A stretch of 33,263 nucleotides of DNA, taken from contig CAJTXU010000031.1 of the NCBI GenBank assembly GCA_910584125.1, positions 1 to 33,263 on the forward strand, given 5' to 3'. The number at the start of each line of letters is the position of its first letter. The first letter of the stretch is position 1. This DNA comes from an uncultured Muribaculaceae bacterium. Lineage in GTDB: Bacteria; Bacteroidota; Bacteroidia; Bacteroidales; Muribaculaceae. Shown here in pieces: positions 11,816 to 18,399 of the stretch. The translations under genes and the position numbers were made by a program. Under the pieces are notes generated by a model, which saw only the letters and a program-made list of their open reading frames with translations, was not told where the DNA came from and did not search any database.

Positions 11816-12406
11816 TTATGTCTCGTGCTTTCGTATGCCGTTGAGGATGAGGTCGGAGATCATGCGCGGCATGTCGGTCTTGTCGATGCCGTATTCCGTG
11901 AGGCTGTTGCGGATGTACGGCACGTCGAAGCCGTTGATGGAGTTGGTGATGATTATGGCCCACTCCTTGAGGTGCGGGATGTCGAAGACGCCGAGCACCA
12001 CGCCCTCGTGGAGGATGCGCATCAGCATCTTGATTTCCTTTTTGGAGATAACGGAGCGGGCGCGGTCGACCTTGCGGACGTCGCGGAAGAAACCGGCGCG
12101 CAGCGAACCGTTGCGCGACACGATCTCGCGCATCGTCTCCATACGTGTCGCCACATACTCGCGGAGTTTCTGCTCGGGCGATATGGGCTTGGTGACGATC
12201 GAGCCGAGGTTGCGCAGCAGGTCGTCGCTCTCGCTCTCGATCACGGCGTTGAAGATGTCGCGCTTGCTCTTGAAATATGTGTAGATCGTACGGCGCCCCT
12301 TGTCGGAGGCGGCGGCGATATCGTTCATAGTGGTGTTCTCCACTCCTTTTCTTGCGAAAAGCGAGCGGGCAACCTCTATGAATCTGTCGCGTGTCTTCTT
12401 TACCAT
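11816..12406 (-). CDS. TetR/AcrR family transcriptional regulator
   Basis: One-component repressor, 196 residues. The N-terminal TetR helix-turn-helix lies at about 27-46 (MNDIAAASDKGRRTIYTYF), followed by FKSKRDIFNAV, the usual start of the ligand domain. The C-terminal ligand-binding half (about 60-196) does not point to a specific ligand. It is the first gene of the run tetR-fabG-ispD-recG-helicase. Its position directly before fabG suggests it may sense a fatty-acid-related ligand and regulate its own operon, which is an inference from position only. Confidence 0.9.
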   Translation of the reverse strand: MVKKTRDRFIEVARSLFARKGVENTTMNDIAAASDKGRRTIYTYFKSKRDIFNAVIESESDDLLRNLGSIVTKPISPEQKLREYVATRMETMREIVSRNGSLRAGFFRDVRKVDRARSVISKKEIKMLMRILHEGVVLGVFDIPHLKEWAIIITNSINGFDVPYIRNSLTEYGIDKTDMPRMISDLILNGIRKHET

Positions 12407-12489
12407 ATTTCAACCGATTGGGCCGTTCCGGGACGCGCCTTGTCACGCGGCAACGCGCGCCGACGAGGGCCCGGTGTGGGAATCAAACG

Positions 12490-12497
12490 CAAAATTA
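12490..12497 (-). promoter_or_regulatory. -7 element of the tetR-fabG-ispD-recG operon
   Basis: On the minus strand TAATTTTG (12497 to 12490) fits TAnnTTTG. The transcript would start about 75 nt before the tetR ATG. Upstream is an A/T-rich tract with no clear TTTG. The leader is GC-rich. Confidence 0.6.
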
Positions 12498-12550
12498 CAA
12501 AAAAAATCCCGAAAATAAAATATTTTGTTCATCATGGAGGCAAAACGAAT

Positions 12551-12580
12551 GCCGGCCGTCGCTCTTCAGCGGCGGCCGGC
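12551..12580 (-). terminator. Hairpin terminator after the SIMPL gene
   Basis: Arms 12551-12563 and 12568-12580 pair over 13 bp with one mismatch and a 4-nt loop, with a GCCGGCCG core. It lies 20 bp after the SIMPL stop. In the minus direction the stem is followed by ATTCGTTTTG, a weak T tract, so termination strength is uncertain. Confidence 0.6.
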
Positions 12581-12600
12581 GGTGTGGCGTTGTGTCGGCG

Positions 12601-13359
12601 TCAGTCCTTGAGATAGTATTCTATTGTGGAGACTACGCGAACTTTCTTGATGTAGGGGGTGTACTGGTCGCGGTCCTCGATCGAGAATTGTCCCTGCGAG
12701 GCCGACTTGATCTTGCCGAGCTTGCTCTGCGAGTCCTCGGCGAACTTGTCGGCCGCCTTGCGCGCGTTCTTCGTCGCGTCGGCCACCATGTCGGGCTTGA
12801 TCTTGTTGAGTTCGGTAAACTCATACAGAGTCTGATAGTTGTAGTCGCCGGCCACGATGGCGATGCCCTGTGCCATGAGCTGCGACTGCTTGTTCATCAG
12901 TTCGTTGACTTTGTCGACCTGCGAGCTCGTGACGACTATAACCGACGTCACGTTGTAGCGGTAAGGCGCCTGCTGGCCGCCGTAATTGTCGGCCTGCATG
13001 TCCTGGACCTTGGGGGCGTTGACCGAGAACTCCTTGTCGGAGAGTCCGTTGCTCTTGAGGAAGGCGATCACTGCCTGGTTGGTTGCCTCCACGCTGGTGT
13101 ATATCTGCGCCAGGTCGTTGCCCACCTGCTTGCTCACGATTGGCCAGGTCACCTTGTTGGCCTGGACTTCGCGCTCGCAGAGGCCGCGCACCGTCACAAC
13201 CCTCGAGTTGGCCGAGATGCGTCCGAATCCGTTACGGATGAATATGCCTAACAGCGTCAGGCCGACAGCCAACAGCAAAGCCGCGCCCCAGACGCAGATC
13301 AATCTCCCGACACACTTGCAACGGGACGTGTCGCATCCTTCTTTCGCGTTCATTTCCAT
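12601..13359 (-). CDS. SIMPL domain (DUF541) membrane-anchored protein
   Basis: Envelope protein of the SIMPL/DUF541 family, 252 residues. After a short Cys-rich cytoplasmic start (C9, C14, C16) there is one transmembrane segment at about 21-41. The remaining 200 residues, outside the membrane, hold the SIMPL fold, opening with VVTVRGLCEREVQANKV (54-70) and including VTSVIVVTSSQVDKVNELM. In characterised relatives the domain forms oligomeric periplasmic rings linked to oxidative stress or signalling, but no precise function is assigned here. A second in-frame ATG two codons later is an equally possible start. It is divergent from pheS. Confidence 0.8.
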   Translation of the reverse strand: MEMNAKEGCDTSRCKCVGRLICVWGAALLLAVGLTLLGIFIRNGFGRISANSRVVTVRGLCEREVQANKVTWPIVSKQVGNDLAQIYTSVEATNQAVIAFLKSNGLSDKEFSVNAPKVQDMQADNYGGQQAPYRYNVTSVIVVTSSQVDKVNELMNKQSQLMAQGIAIVAGDYNYQTLYEFTELNKIKPDMVADATKNARKAADKFAEDSQSKLGKIKSASQGQFSIEDRDQYTPYIKKVRVVSTIEYYLKD

Positions 13360-13394
13360 AGTCTATAGCTTTATTTGTTCGATTTTACTATTTA

Positions 13395-13432
13395 ATTAAC
13401 AACAATCGGATGCATTTATTAACAACAATCGG
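13395..13432. repeat. Two direct copies of a 15-nt motif between SIMPL and pheS
   Basis: ATTAACAACAATCGG occurs at 13395-13409 and again at 13418-13432, identical and 23 bp apart (start to start, just over two helical turns). The copies lie in the divergent intergenic region, just upstream of the pheS -7 element. They could be operator half-sites or a duplicated promoter segment. Confidence 0.6.
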
Positions 13433-13443
13433 GATATTTTTAT

Positions 13444-13451
13444 TAACTTTG
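13444..13451 (+). promoter_or_regulatory. pheS -7 element
   Basis: TAACTTTG, an exact TAnnTTTG match, lies 28 bp upstream of the ATG at 13479. It supports that ATG as the start rather than any upstream in-frame codon, which would fall before the promoter. Confidence 0.7.
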
Positions 13452-13478
13452 CACTATAAAAAAGCAAAATATATCCGT

Positions 13479-14504
13479 ATGCTCGAAAAGATAAACGCAC
13501 TGCGCGAGGAGATCGCGTCCGCCACGGCCTCGGGTCCGGAGGAGGTGGAGCAACTCCGCATCAAATATCTCAGCAAGAAGGGCGCCGTCTCGGCGCTGAT
13601 GGCGGACTTCCGCAACGTCCCCGCCGACCAGAAGCGAGAGGTGGGTCAGAAGATCAACGAACTCAAGACATTCGCCACCGAAAAGATCAACGGCCTCAAG
13701 GATTCGTTTGCCGTAGCCGAGGACGCCTCTCTCGACGAAATCGACCTGACTCGCACGGCGACGCCTGGCGTCGTCGGCACGCGCCATCCCCTCTCGATCG
13801 TGAAGAACGAGATGCTGCGCATCTTCGCCTCGATGGGCTTCACCATCGCCGAAGGCCCCGAGATCGAGGACGACTGGCACGTGTTCGAGAGCCTCAATTT
13901 CCCGCCCGACCATCCGGCACGCGACATGCAGGACACGTTCTTCATCTCGCGCAATCCGGTGGACGTCCTGCTCCGCACGCACACATCGTCGGTGCAGACC
14001 CGTGTCATGGAGAAGACACAGCCCCCGATCCGCATCGTATGCCCCGGCCGCGTATACCGCAACGAGGCCATATCGGCGCGCGCCCACTGCTTCTTCCATC
14101 AGGTCGAGGGCCTCTATATCGATAAGGACGTGTCGTTCGCCGACCTCAAGCAGGTTCTGCTCGGTTTCGCGCGCCAGATGTTCGGCCCCGAGACCAAGAT
14201 CCGTCTGCGTCCCTCATACTTCCCGTTCACCGAACCCTCGGCCGAAATGGACATCAGTTGCGACATCTGCGGCGGCAAGGGATGCGCCTTCTGCAAGGGC
14301 ACGGGCTGGGTCGAGATCCTGGGCTGCGGAATGGTGGACCCCAACGTTCTCAAGGCCTGCGGCATAGATCCCGAGGTCTATACGGGTTACGCGTTCGGCA
14401 TGGGCATAGAGCGTATCACCAACCTCAAGTACAAGGTGAAAGACCTGCGAATGTTCTCCGAAAACGACGTGCGTTTTCTTCGTGAGTTCGAAGCCGCCCA
14501 TTGA
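13479..14504 (+). CDS. pheS: Phenylalanyl-tRNA synthetase alpha subunit
   Basis: Catalytic subunit of the alpha2-beta2 class II Phe-tRNA synthetase; it charges tRNA-Phe. It has 341 residues from MLEKINALREE, the standard length. The frame is open 23 codons upstream, but the promoter lies inside that extension. The N-terminal coiled coil (about 1-85) binds tRNA. The catalytic domain shows TRHPLSIV, motif 2 with FHQVEGLYID, the four-Cys cluster CDICGGKGCAFC, GTGWVEILGCGMV, and motif 3 GYAFGMGIERI. The nth ATG follows after 3 bp, so the two are co-transcribed. pheT is not in the window, so the subunit genes are unlinked here. Confidence 0.96.
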   Translation: MLEKINALREEIASATASGPEEVEQLRIKYLSKKGAVSALMADFRNVPADQKREVGQKINELKTFATEKINGLKDSFAVAEDASLDEIDLTRTATPGVVGTRHPLSIVKNEMLRIFASMGFTIAEGPEIEDDWHVFESLNFPPDHPARDMQDTFFISRNPVDVLLRTHTSSVQTRVMEKTQPPIRIVCPGRVYRNEAISARAHCFFHQVEGLYIDKDVSFADLKQVLLGFARQMFGPETKIRLRPSYFPFTEPSAEMDISCDICGGKGCAFCKGTGWVEILGCGMVDPNVLKACGIDPEVYTGYAFGMGIERITNLKYKVKDLRMFSENDVRFLREFEAAH

Positions 14505-14507
14505 GAC

Positions 14508-15152
14508 ATGACGATTAAGCAAAGATACGAGGGCGTGATCTCCGTGTTTCAGGAGATCATGCCCGAACCCAAGACGGAGTTGCATTACGACACTCCGTTT
14601 CATCTTTTATTGGCGGTGATACTCTCGGCGCAGTGCACCGACAAGCGCATCAACATGGTGACTCCGGCGCTGTTCGAGCGTTTTCCCGACGCCGAGTCGC
14701 TGGCGGCGGCATCGGAAGAGGAGGTTTACGGCTACATACGTTCGGTGACTTTCCCCAACAACAAGACGCGTTCGCTGATCAAGGCCGCGCGGATGCTGCA
14801 TGAGGATTTCGGCGGCGAGATGCCCCAGGACATCGACAATCTCATGAAACTGCCGGGGGTCGGCCGCAAGACAGCCAACGTGATGCTGTCGGTGGTGTGG
14901 AACAAGGCGGCTATGGCCGTGGACACCCACGTGTTCAGGGTGAGCAACCGCATCGGACTGACCAATGACTCTCCCAATCCGCGCGAGACTGAGAAGACGC
15001 TCATGCGCTACATCCCGGAGCATCTCGTATCGCGGGCCCATCACTGGCTGATCCTTCACGGCCGGTATGTGTGCAAGGCGCGCCGCCCCGACTGCCTCGA
15101 CTGTCCGATCACAGCCTACTGCAAGAGCTACAATAAAAAAAGTAATAAGTAA
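14508..15152 (+). CDS. nth: Endonuclease III (DNA glycosylase/AP lyase)
   Basis: Base-excision repair enzyme that removes oxidised pyrimidines and cleaves the abasic site. It has 214 residues. The helix-hairpin-helix is LPGVGRKTANVML (115-127) with catalytic K121, and the catalytic Asp is D139 in VDTHVFRV. The [4Fe-4S] loop has the exact C-X6-C-X2-C-X5-C spacing (C189, C196, C199, C205). The last codons, S-N-K-stop, are written in the heptamer repeat that follows, so the array has replaced or extended the original 3' end. The functional part is untouched, since the iron-sulfur Cys residues come before it. Confidence 0.96.
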   Translation: MTIKQRYEGVISVFQEIMPEPKTELHYDTPFHLLLAVILSAQCTDKRINMVTPALFERFPDAESLAAASEEEVYGYIRSVTFPNNKTRSLIKAARMLHEDFGGEMPQDIDNLMKLPGVGRKTANVMLSVVWNKAAMAVDTHVFRVSNRIGLTNDSPNPRETEKTLMRYIPEHLVSRAHHWLILHGRYVCKARRPDCLDCPITAYCKSYNKKSNK

Positions 15153-15419
15153 GAAGTAATACGCTTCGCTAAGTAATAAGTAAGAAGTAATACGCTTCGC
15201 TAAGTAATAAGTAAGAAGTAATACGCTTCGCTAAGCAATAAGTAAGAAGTAATACGCTTCGCTAAGTAATAAGTAATACGCTTCGCTAAGTAATAAGTAA
15301 GAAGTAATACGGGCCGACTTTCAGATACCCGTATTACTTCTTACTTCTTACTTTTTACTTTTTACTTCTTACTTCTTACTTTTTACTTCTTACTTTTTAC
15401 TTCTTACTTATTGCTTATT
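15140..15419. repeat. Facing arrays of the NAAGTAA heptamer repeat (nth/doxX)
   Basis: The plus arm (15140-15313) has six units. Units 2, 3 and 4 begin at 15170, 15201 and 15232 with an exact 31-bp period: three heptamers (TAAGTAA, TAAGTAA, GAAGTAA) plus TACGCTTCGC. Unit 5 lacks one heptamer (24 bp). Unit 6 ends in TACGGG instead. The minus arm (15328-15419, read from doxX) is a longer run of heptamers with T, G or A in the first place, also ending in TACGGG. Each arm reads in the direction of the gene it follows. The arms pair at the centre. Confidence 0.9.
15295..15346. terminator. 19-bp stem at the centre of the nth/doxX arrays
   Basis: 15295-15313 and 15328-15346 are perfectly complementary with a 14-nt loop. 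The top of the stem is CGGG/CCCG and the rest is A/T-rich. Its position between convergent stops fits a bidirectional terminator. The pyrimidine-rich tract after the stem, seen on the plus strand, would give a U-rich tail. Confidence 0.6.
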
Positions 15420-15426
15420 AAGGGTT

Positions 15427-16032
15427 TCAGCTGACTCGGCGGTCGACGTGGTGGTATGCCTTGTAGTCGAACTCGGCTTTCTTCTCCCGGCGTGCGGCGC
15501 GTGCGCGCGACCGGCGGTATATCGCCGTGAAGCCTTTGACAATCAGCTGGTCGGCGCTATATCGTCCCGGTCCGAGCAGGGCGAACATCAGTGAGACGAC
15601 AAGCGAGACCGCGGACATGGCGTCGGGCGTGTCGCCCATAATCGAGAGGTAGAACATATAGCCGCATATGGCCATGGCCGATGCCGCGACAAGACGGGTG
15701 AAGAGCCCGAGGGCGAGCGACACTCCGAACGCGAGCATGGCTAAGACCGGAGCCGTCGGCGCAGCCTCCAGACCGCCCGACTGCCATAGGGCCGCCAGAA
15801 TCGTTATGGCCGCCGCCGACATCCGCAACATAGCCATCTTGGTCGAGAACGTCCCTGACCTGTCGCGCGACACGCCGAATACGAACCTAACAATCGCCTT
15901 GAAAGGAGATGCCGACACCCGGCCCGGCCGCGTGAGCCTGCGGCTTATTCTGACTATTGTGCTGTTGCCGATGTTCAATTCGCCAAGAGTCTTGACGCCC
16001 GGATTGACCGAAATTACGTTTGTCTGGTTCAT
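15427..16032 (-). CDS. DoxX-like integral membrane protein
   Basis: Small inner-membrane protein, 201 residues from MNQTNVISVN. That ATG (16032) is chosen because AAGGAGGG, a strong Shine-Dalgarno rare in this window, stands just before it; the frame is open 18 codons further up. The first 75 residues are soluble and basic. About three or four hydrophobic helices follow (roughly 74-165), with GLFTRLVAA and ALLGPGRYSADQLI, both typical of DoxX/DoxD relatives. The C terminus is very basic (YRRSRARAARREKK). The function of this family is not settled; redox or thiosulfate-linked roles are known for some members. It is convergent with nth across the repeat arrays. Confidence 0.7.
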   Translation of the reverse strand: MNQTNVISVNPGVKTLGELNIGNSTIVRISRRLTRPGRVSASPFKAIVRFVFGVSRDRSGTFSTKMAMLRMSAAAITILAALWQSGGLEAAPTAPVLAMLAFGVSLALGLFTRLVAASAMAICGYMFYLSIMGDTPDAMSAVSLVVSLMFALLGPGRYSADQLIVKGFTAIYRRSRARAARREKKAEFDYKAYHHVDRRVS

Positions 16033-16045
16033 GGTGTCCCTCCTT

Positions 16046-16081
16046 TTTATAATCGTCTTTATAATCGTCGCCCCGCGGGGC
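16046..16081. repeat. Tandem 12-mer and GC palindrome before doxX
   Basis: TTTATAATCGTC is repeated in tandem (16046-16057 and 16058-16069), followed by the 12-bp palindrome GCCCCGCGGGGC (16070-16081). They lie just upstream of the doxX-like gene. No TAnnTTTG promoter for that gene was found in 16082-16249. Possible regulatory sites, function unknown. Confidence 0.45.
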
Positions 16082-16209
16082 GGCATAGTGATGCGTTGTG
16101 GCGGAAGCCTGCGTGGAATTAAGCCGAAGTGAAGATTTTTAAAACTATTTAACGTTCTGATTCTTCATAGACTTACACATCTTGTCAACAACTTTAATCG
16201 TGCAAAAGT

Positions 16210-16240
16210 TTTGATAAGAATGTAAAAATATGTATATTCG
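16210..16240 (+). promoter_or_regulatory. tdk promoter
   Basis: TTTG (16210-16213), a 19-nt spacer, and TATATTCG (16233-16240, one change from TAnnTTTG). The start codon is at 16250, so the 5' leader is very short. This promoter may serve the whole run tdk to 20845, since no clear internal promoter was found. Confidence 0.65.
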
Positions 16241-16249
16241 CAGTGAATT

Positions 16250-16870
16250 ATGGATAGAATAGGAAAATTATATTTCAGATACGGCACGATGGGCTCGGCC
16301 AAGACAGCTATGCTGCTCACGACGGCCTATAATTTCGAGGAGCGTGGCATGGCCTACCGATGCATGAAGCCGGTGATCGACACCCGCGACAGCAAGAACG
16401 TGATACGCTCGCGCATCGGCATCGAGCGCGAATGCTCGTGGATATATCCGGAGAGCAACCTCTATGACGAGATGTCGGAGATGCGTTATCCCGACGGCTC
16501 GCTTCCCGACTGGTTCCTTATCGACGAGGCTCAGTTTCTGAGCGCCGATCAGGTCGACCAGCTCGCCAAGGTGGTCGACGACTTCGGAGTCAACGTGGTG
16601 TGCTACGGTCTCCGCACCGATTTCCGCACGCACCTCTTCGAAGGCTCGAAACGCCTGCTCGAGATCGCCGACACCATCGACGAGATCAAGTCGACCTGCT
16701 CGTGCGGCCGCAAGACGATAGTCAACGCCCGCGTCAATTCGCTGGGCGAGATCATCACCGAAGGCGAGGTGGTGGAGATCGGAGGCAACGACCGCTACAT
16801 CGCCGTGTGCCGCAACTGCTGGCGCAACAAGCGCGTGGAGCAGTCGAACAAGGGGCGCCTCCCCATCTGA
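16250..16870 (+). CDS. tdk: Thymidine kinase (type II)
   Basis: Pyrimidine salvage enzyme that phosphorylates thymidine with ATP. It has 206 residues. The P-loop is GTMGSAKT (12-19), with Ala where the Walker A consensus has Gly. The Walker B/catalytic part is LIDEAQF (90-96) with E93 as likely base. Zinc ligands are C150, C152, C187 and C190 (CSCG and CRNC). The lasso region EVVEIGGNDRYIAVC precedes the last pair. The stop overlaps the next in-frame ATG (TGATG), although I prefer a later start for the neighbour. Confidence 0.93.
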   Translation: MDRIGKLYFRYGTMGSAKTAMLLTTAYNFEERGMAYRCMKPVIDTRDSKNVIRSRIGIERECSWIYPESNLYDEMSEMRYPDGSLPDWFLIDEAQFLSADQVDQLAKVVDDFGVNVVCYGLRTDFRTHLFEGSKRLLEIADTIDEIKSTCSCGRKTIVNARVNSLGEIITEGEVVEIGGNDRYIAVCRNCWRNKRVEQSNKGRLPI

Positions 16871-16911
16871 TGAAAACTCACAGCGCATACAGAATCTTAG
16901 AACACAATACC

Positions 16912-18192
16912 ATGACATCAACCGAAATCGACAGAATCATAGATCTTATACACCGCGAGGTGGTGCCGGCCATAGGCTGCACCGAACCGGCCGCGGTGTC
17001 GCTCTGTGTGGCAAGGGCGACGGAACTGCTGGGCAGTCTGCCTGAGAAGATCTCGCTCAGCCTGAGCGGCAACATCATCAAGAACGCTATGGGCGTCGGC
17101 ATTCCGGGCACGGGCATGATCGGCCTGCCCATCGCTGTGGCTCTCGGTGCTATAGTGGGGCGTTCGGAGTATGGTCTCGAAGTGCTTCGCGACGTCACCC
17201 CCGAGGCTCTCGAACAGGGCAAGGCCTACATCGCCGAGGGCCGCATCTCTATCGCACATCATAAGAATCCCCCCTCCAACCTGCATATCGAGGTCGAGGC
17301 CGAGGGCGGCGGCCACGTGGCCAAGGCCGTGATCTCGGGCGCGCACACCAACTTCATATATCTGTCGAAAGATGGCGAGACGCTTCTCGACAAAGGGGCG
17401 CAGGCCGACGCCGAGGACGACGGCGACGACGTCAGACTGACCGAGGCCACGGTCTATGAGTTCGCCATGACCGCGCCGCTGGAGAAGATAAGATTCATAC
17501 TCGAGGCCGGATGGATGAACCGCGACGCGGCGCGTCTGGCGCTGCGCGAGGATTACGGCCACGGTCTGGGCAAGGTGATACGCGTGCAGGGACTCCACCT
17601 CTTCGGCGACACTCCGATACGTCACATCCTGTCGATGACGTCGGCGGCATGCGACGCCCGCATGGGGGGCGCACAGGTGCCGGTGATGTCCAACTCCGGC
17701 AGCGGCAACCAGGGTATAACGGCCACACTCCCTGTGGTATGCTATGCAGAAGACATAGGCGCTTCCGAAGAAGACCTGGCCCGTGCGCTGGCTCTCAGCA
17801 GCCTGACGAGCATATATATAAAGCAGAGCCTCGGACGCCTCTCGGCGCTTTGCGGCTGCGTGGTGGCGTCGACCGGAGCCTCGGCGGGTCTCGTGCATCT
17901 GATGGGCGGCGGATTCGAGGAGGTGTGCGCCGCAATCAAGAACATGGTGGCCAACCTGACCGGAATGATTTGCGACGGCGCCAAACCGGCCTGCGCCATG
18001 AAGATCACCTCGGGCGTGTCGACGGCCCTTATGTCGGCCATGCTGGCCATGAACGGAAAATGCGTCAGCTCGCAGGAGGGCATCGTCTGCGACGATATCG
18101 ACACTACTGTACACAACCTCACCTCCATAGGCCGCGAGGCCATGACCGAGACCGATCATCTCGTGCTCGACATCATGGTCAGCAAGCAGTGA
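16912..18192 (+). CDS. cyuA: Cysteine desulfidase-like protein (CyuA/UPF0597 family)
   Basis: Member of the iron-sulfur serine-dehydratase-like family UPF0597, which includes L-cysteine desulfidase CyuA (L-cysteine to pyruvate, ammonia and sulfide). It has 426 residues from MTSTEIDRII, the usual size. An upstream ATG at 16870 overlapping the tdk stop would add 14 residues that do not resemble the family. Motifs: EVVPAIGCTEPAAV (C23), SGNIIKNAMGVGIPG, GAHTNF, SNSGSGNQGI, and ICDGAKPACAMKI with C354 and C361. C23 and the late Cys residues are candidate cluster ligands. The cysteine substrate is taken from characterised relatives; serine remains possible. Confidence 0.85.
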   Translation: MTSTEIDRIIDLIHREVVPAIGCTEPAAVSLCVARATELLGSLPEKISLSLSGNIIKNAMGVGIPGTGMIGLPIAVALGAIVGRSEYGLEVLRDVTPEALEQGKAYIAEGRISIAHHKNPPSNLHIEVEAEGGGHVAKAVISGAHTNFIYLSKDGETLLDKGAQADAEDDGDDVRLTEATVYEFAMTAPLEKIRFILEAGWMNRDAARLALREDYGHGLGKVIRVQGLHLFGDTPIRHILSMTSAACDARMGGAQVPVMSNSGSGNQGITATLPVVCYAEDIGASEEDLARALALSSLTSIYIKQSLGRLSALCGCVVASTGASAGLVHLMGGGFEEVCAAIKNMVANLTGMICDGAKPACAMKITSGVSTALMSAMLAMNGKCVSSQEGIVCDDIDTTVHNLTSIGREAMTETDHLVLDIMVSKQ

Positions 18193-18260
18193 CGGCGCGT
18201 CTGGTGCGAGAACATTACCGCGGTTTCTTCTGTTGCTAATAGTAAACACTCCCGCATCAA

Positions 18261-18392
18261 ATGAAGAAACTATATAGAATCCTGGCACTGGCGCTGTTCA
18301 TATCGCTGGCAGCGGTCCAGGCTACGAATGCCTCTGAACCGGCACCGGCGGCCACGGTCACGACACCGGCGTATGACTCACAAACACACTGA
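18261..18392 (+). CDS. Small secreted peptide, 43 residues
   Basis: Short open frame ATG to TGA encoding MKKLYRILALALFISLAAVQ followed by ATNASEPAPAATVTTPAYDS and QTH. It has a textbook signal peptide: basic start (KK, R6), hydrophobic core 7-19, and a likely cleavage after A21 or A24. That leaves about 20 mature residues rich in Ala, Pro and Thr. It ends 8 bp before the ATG of the acyl-CoA synthetase gene and begins 68 bp after the cysteine desulfidase-like gene. I recognise no family. It may be a real secreted or membrane-retained microprotein, or the stump of a longer gene. Coding evidence is the signal peptide and GC-rich codons like its neighbours. Confidence 0.55.
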   Translation: MKKLYRILALALFISLAAVQATNASEPAPAATVTTPAYDSQTH

Positions 18393-18399
18393 TACAGAT

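Noticed and set aside
15140..15419. CRISPR array
   Set aside because: The 31-bp units are tandem without unique spacers, and no cas genes are present.
18328..18399. Extended N terminus of the acyl-CoA synthetase from 18328
   Set aside because: It overlaps the small peptide gene in another frame and its Arg/His-rich sequence has no family similarity; the ATG at 18400 fits the family start.
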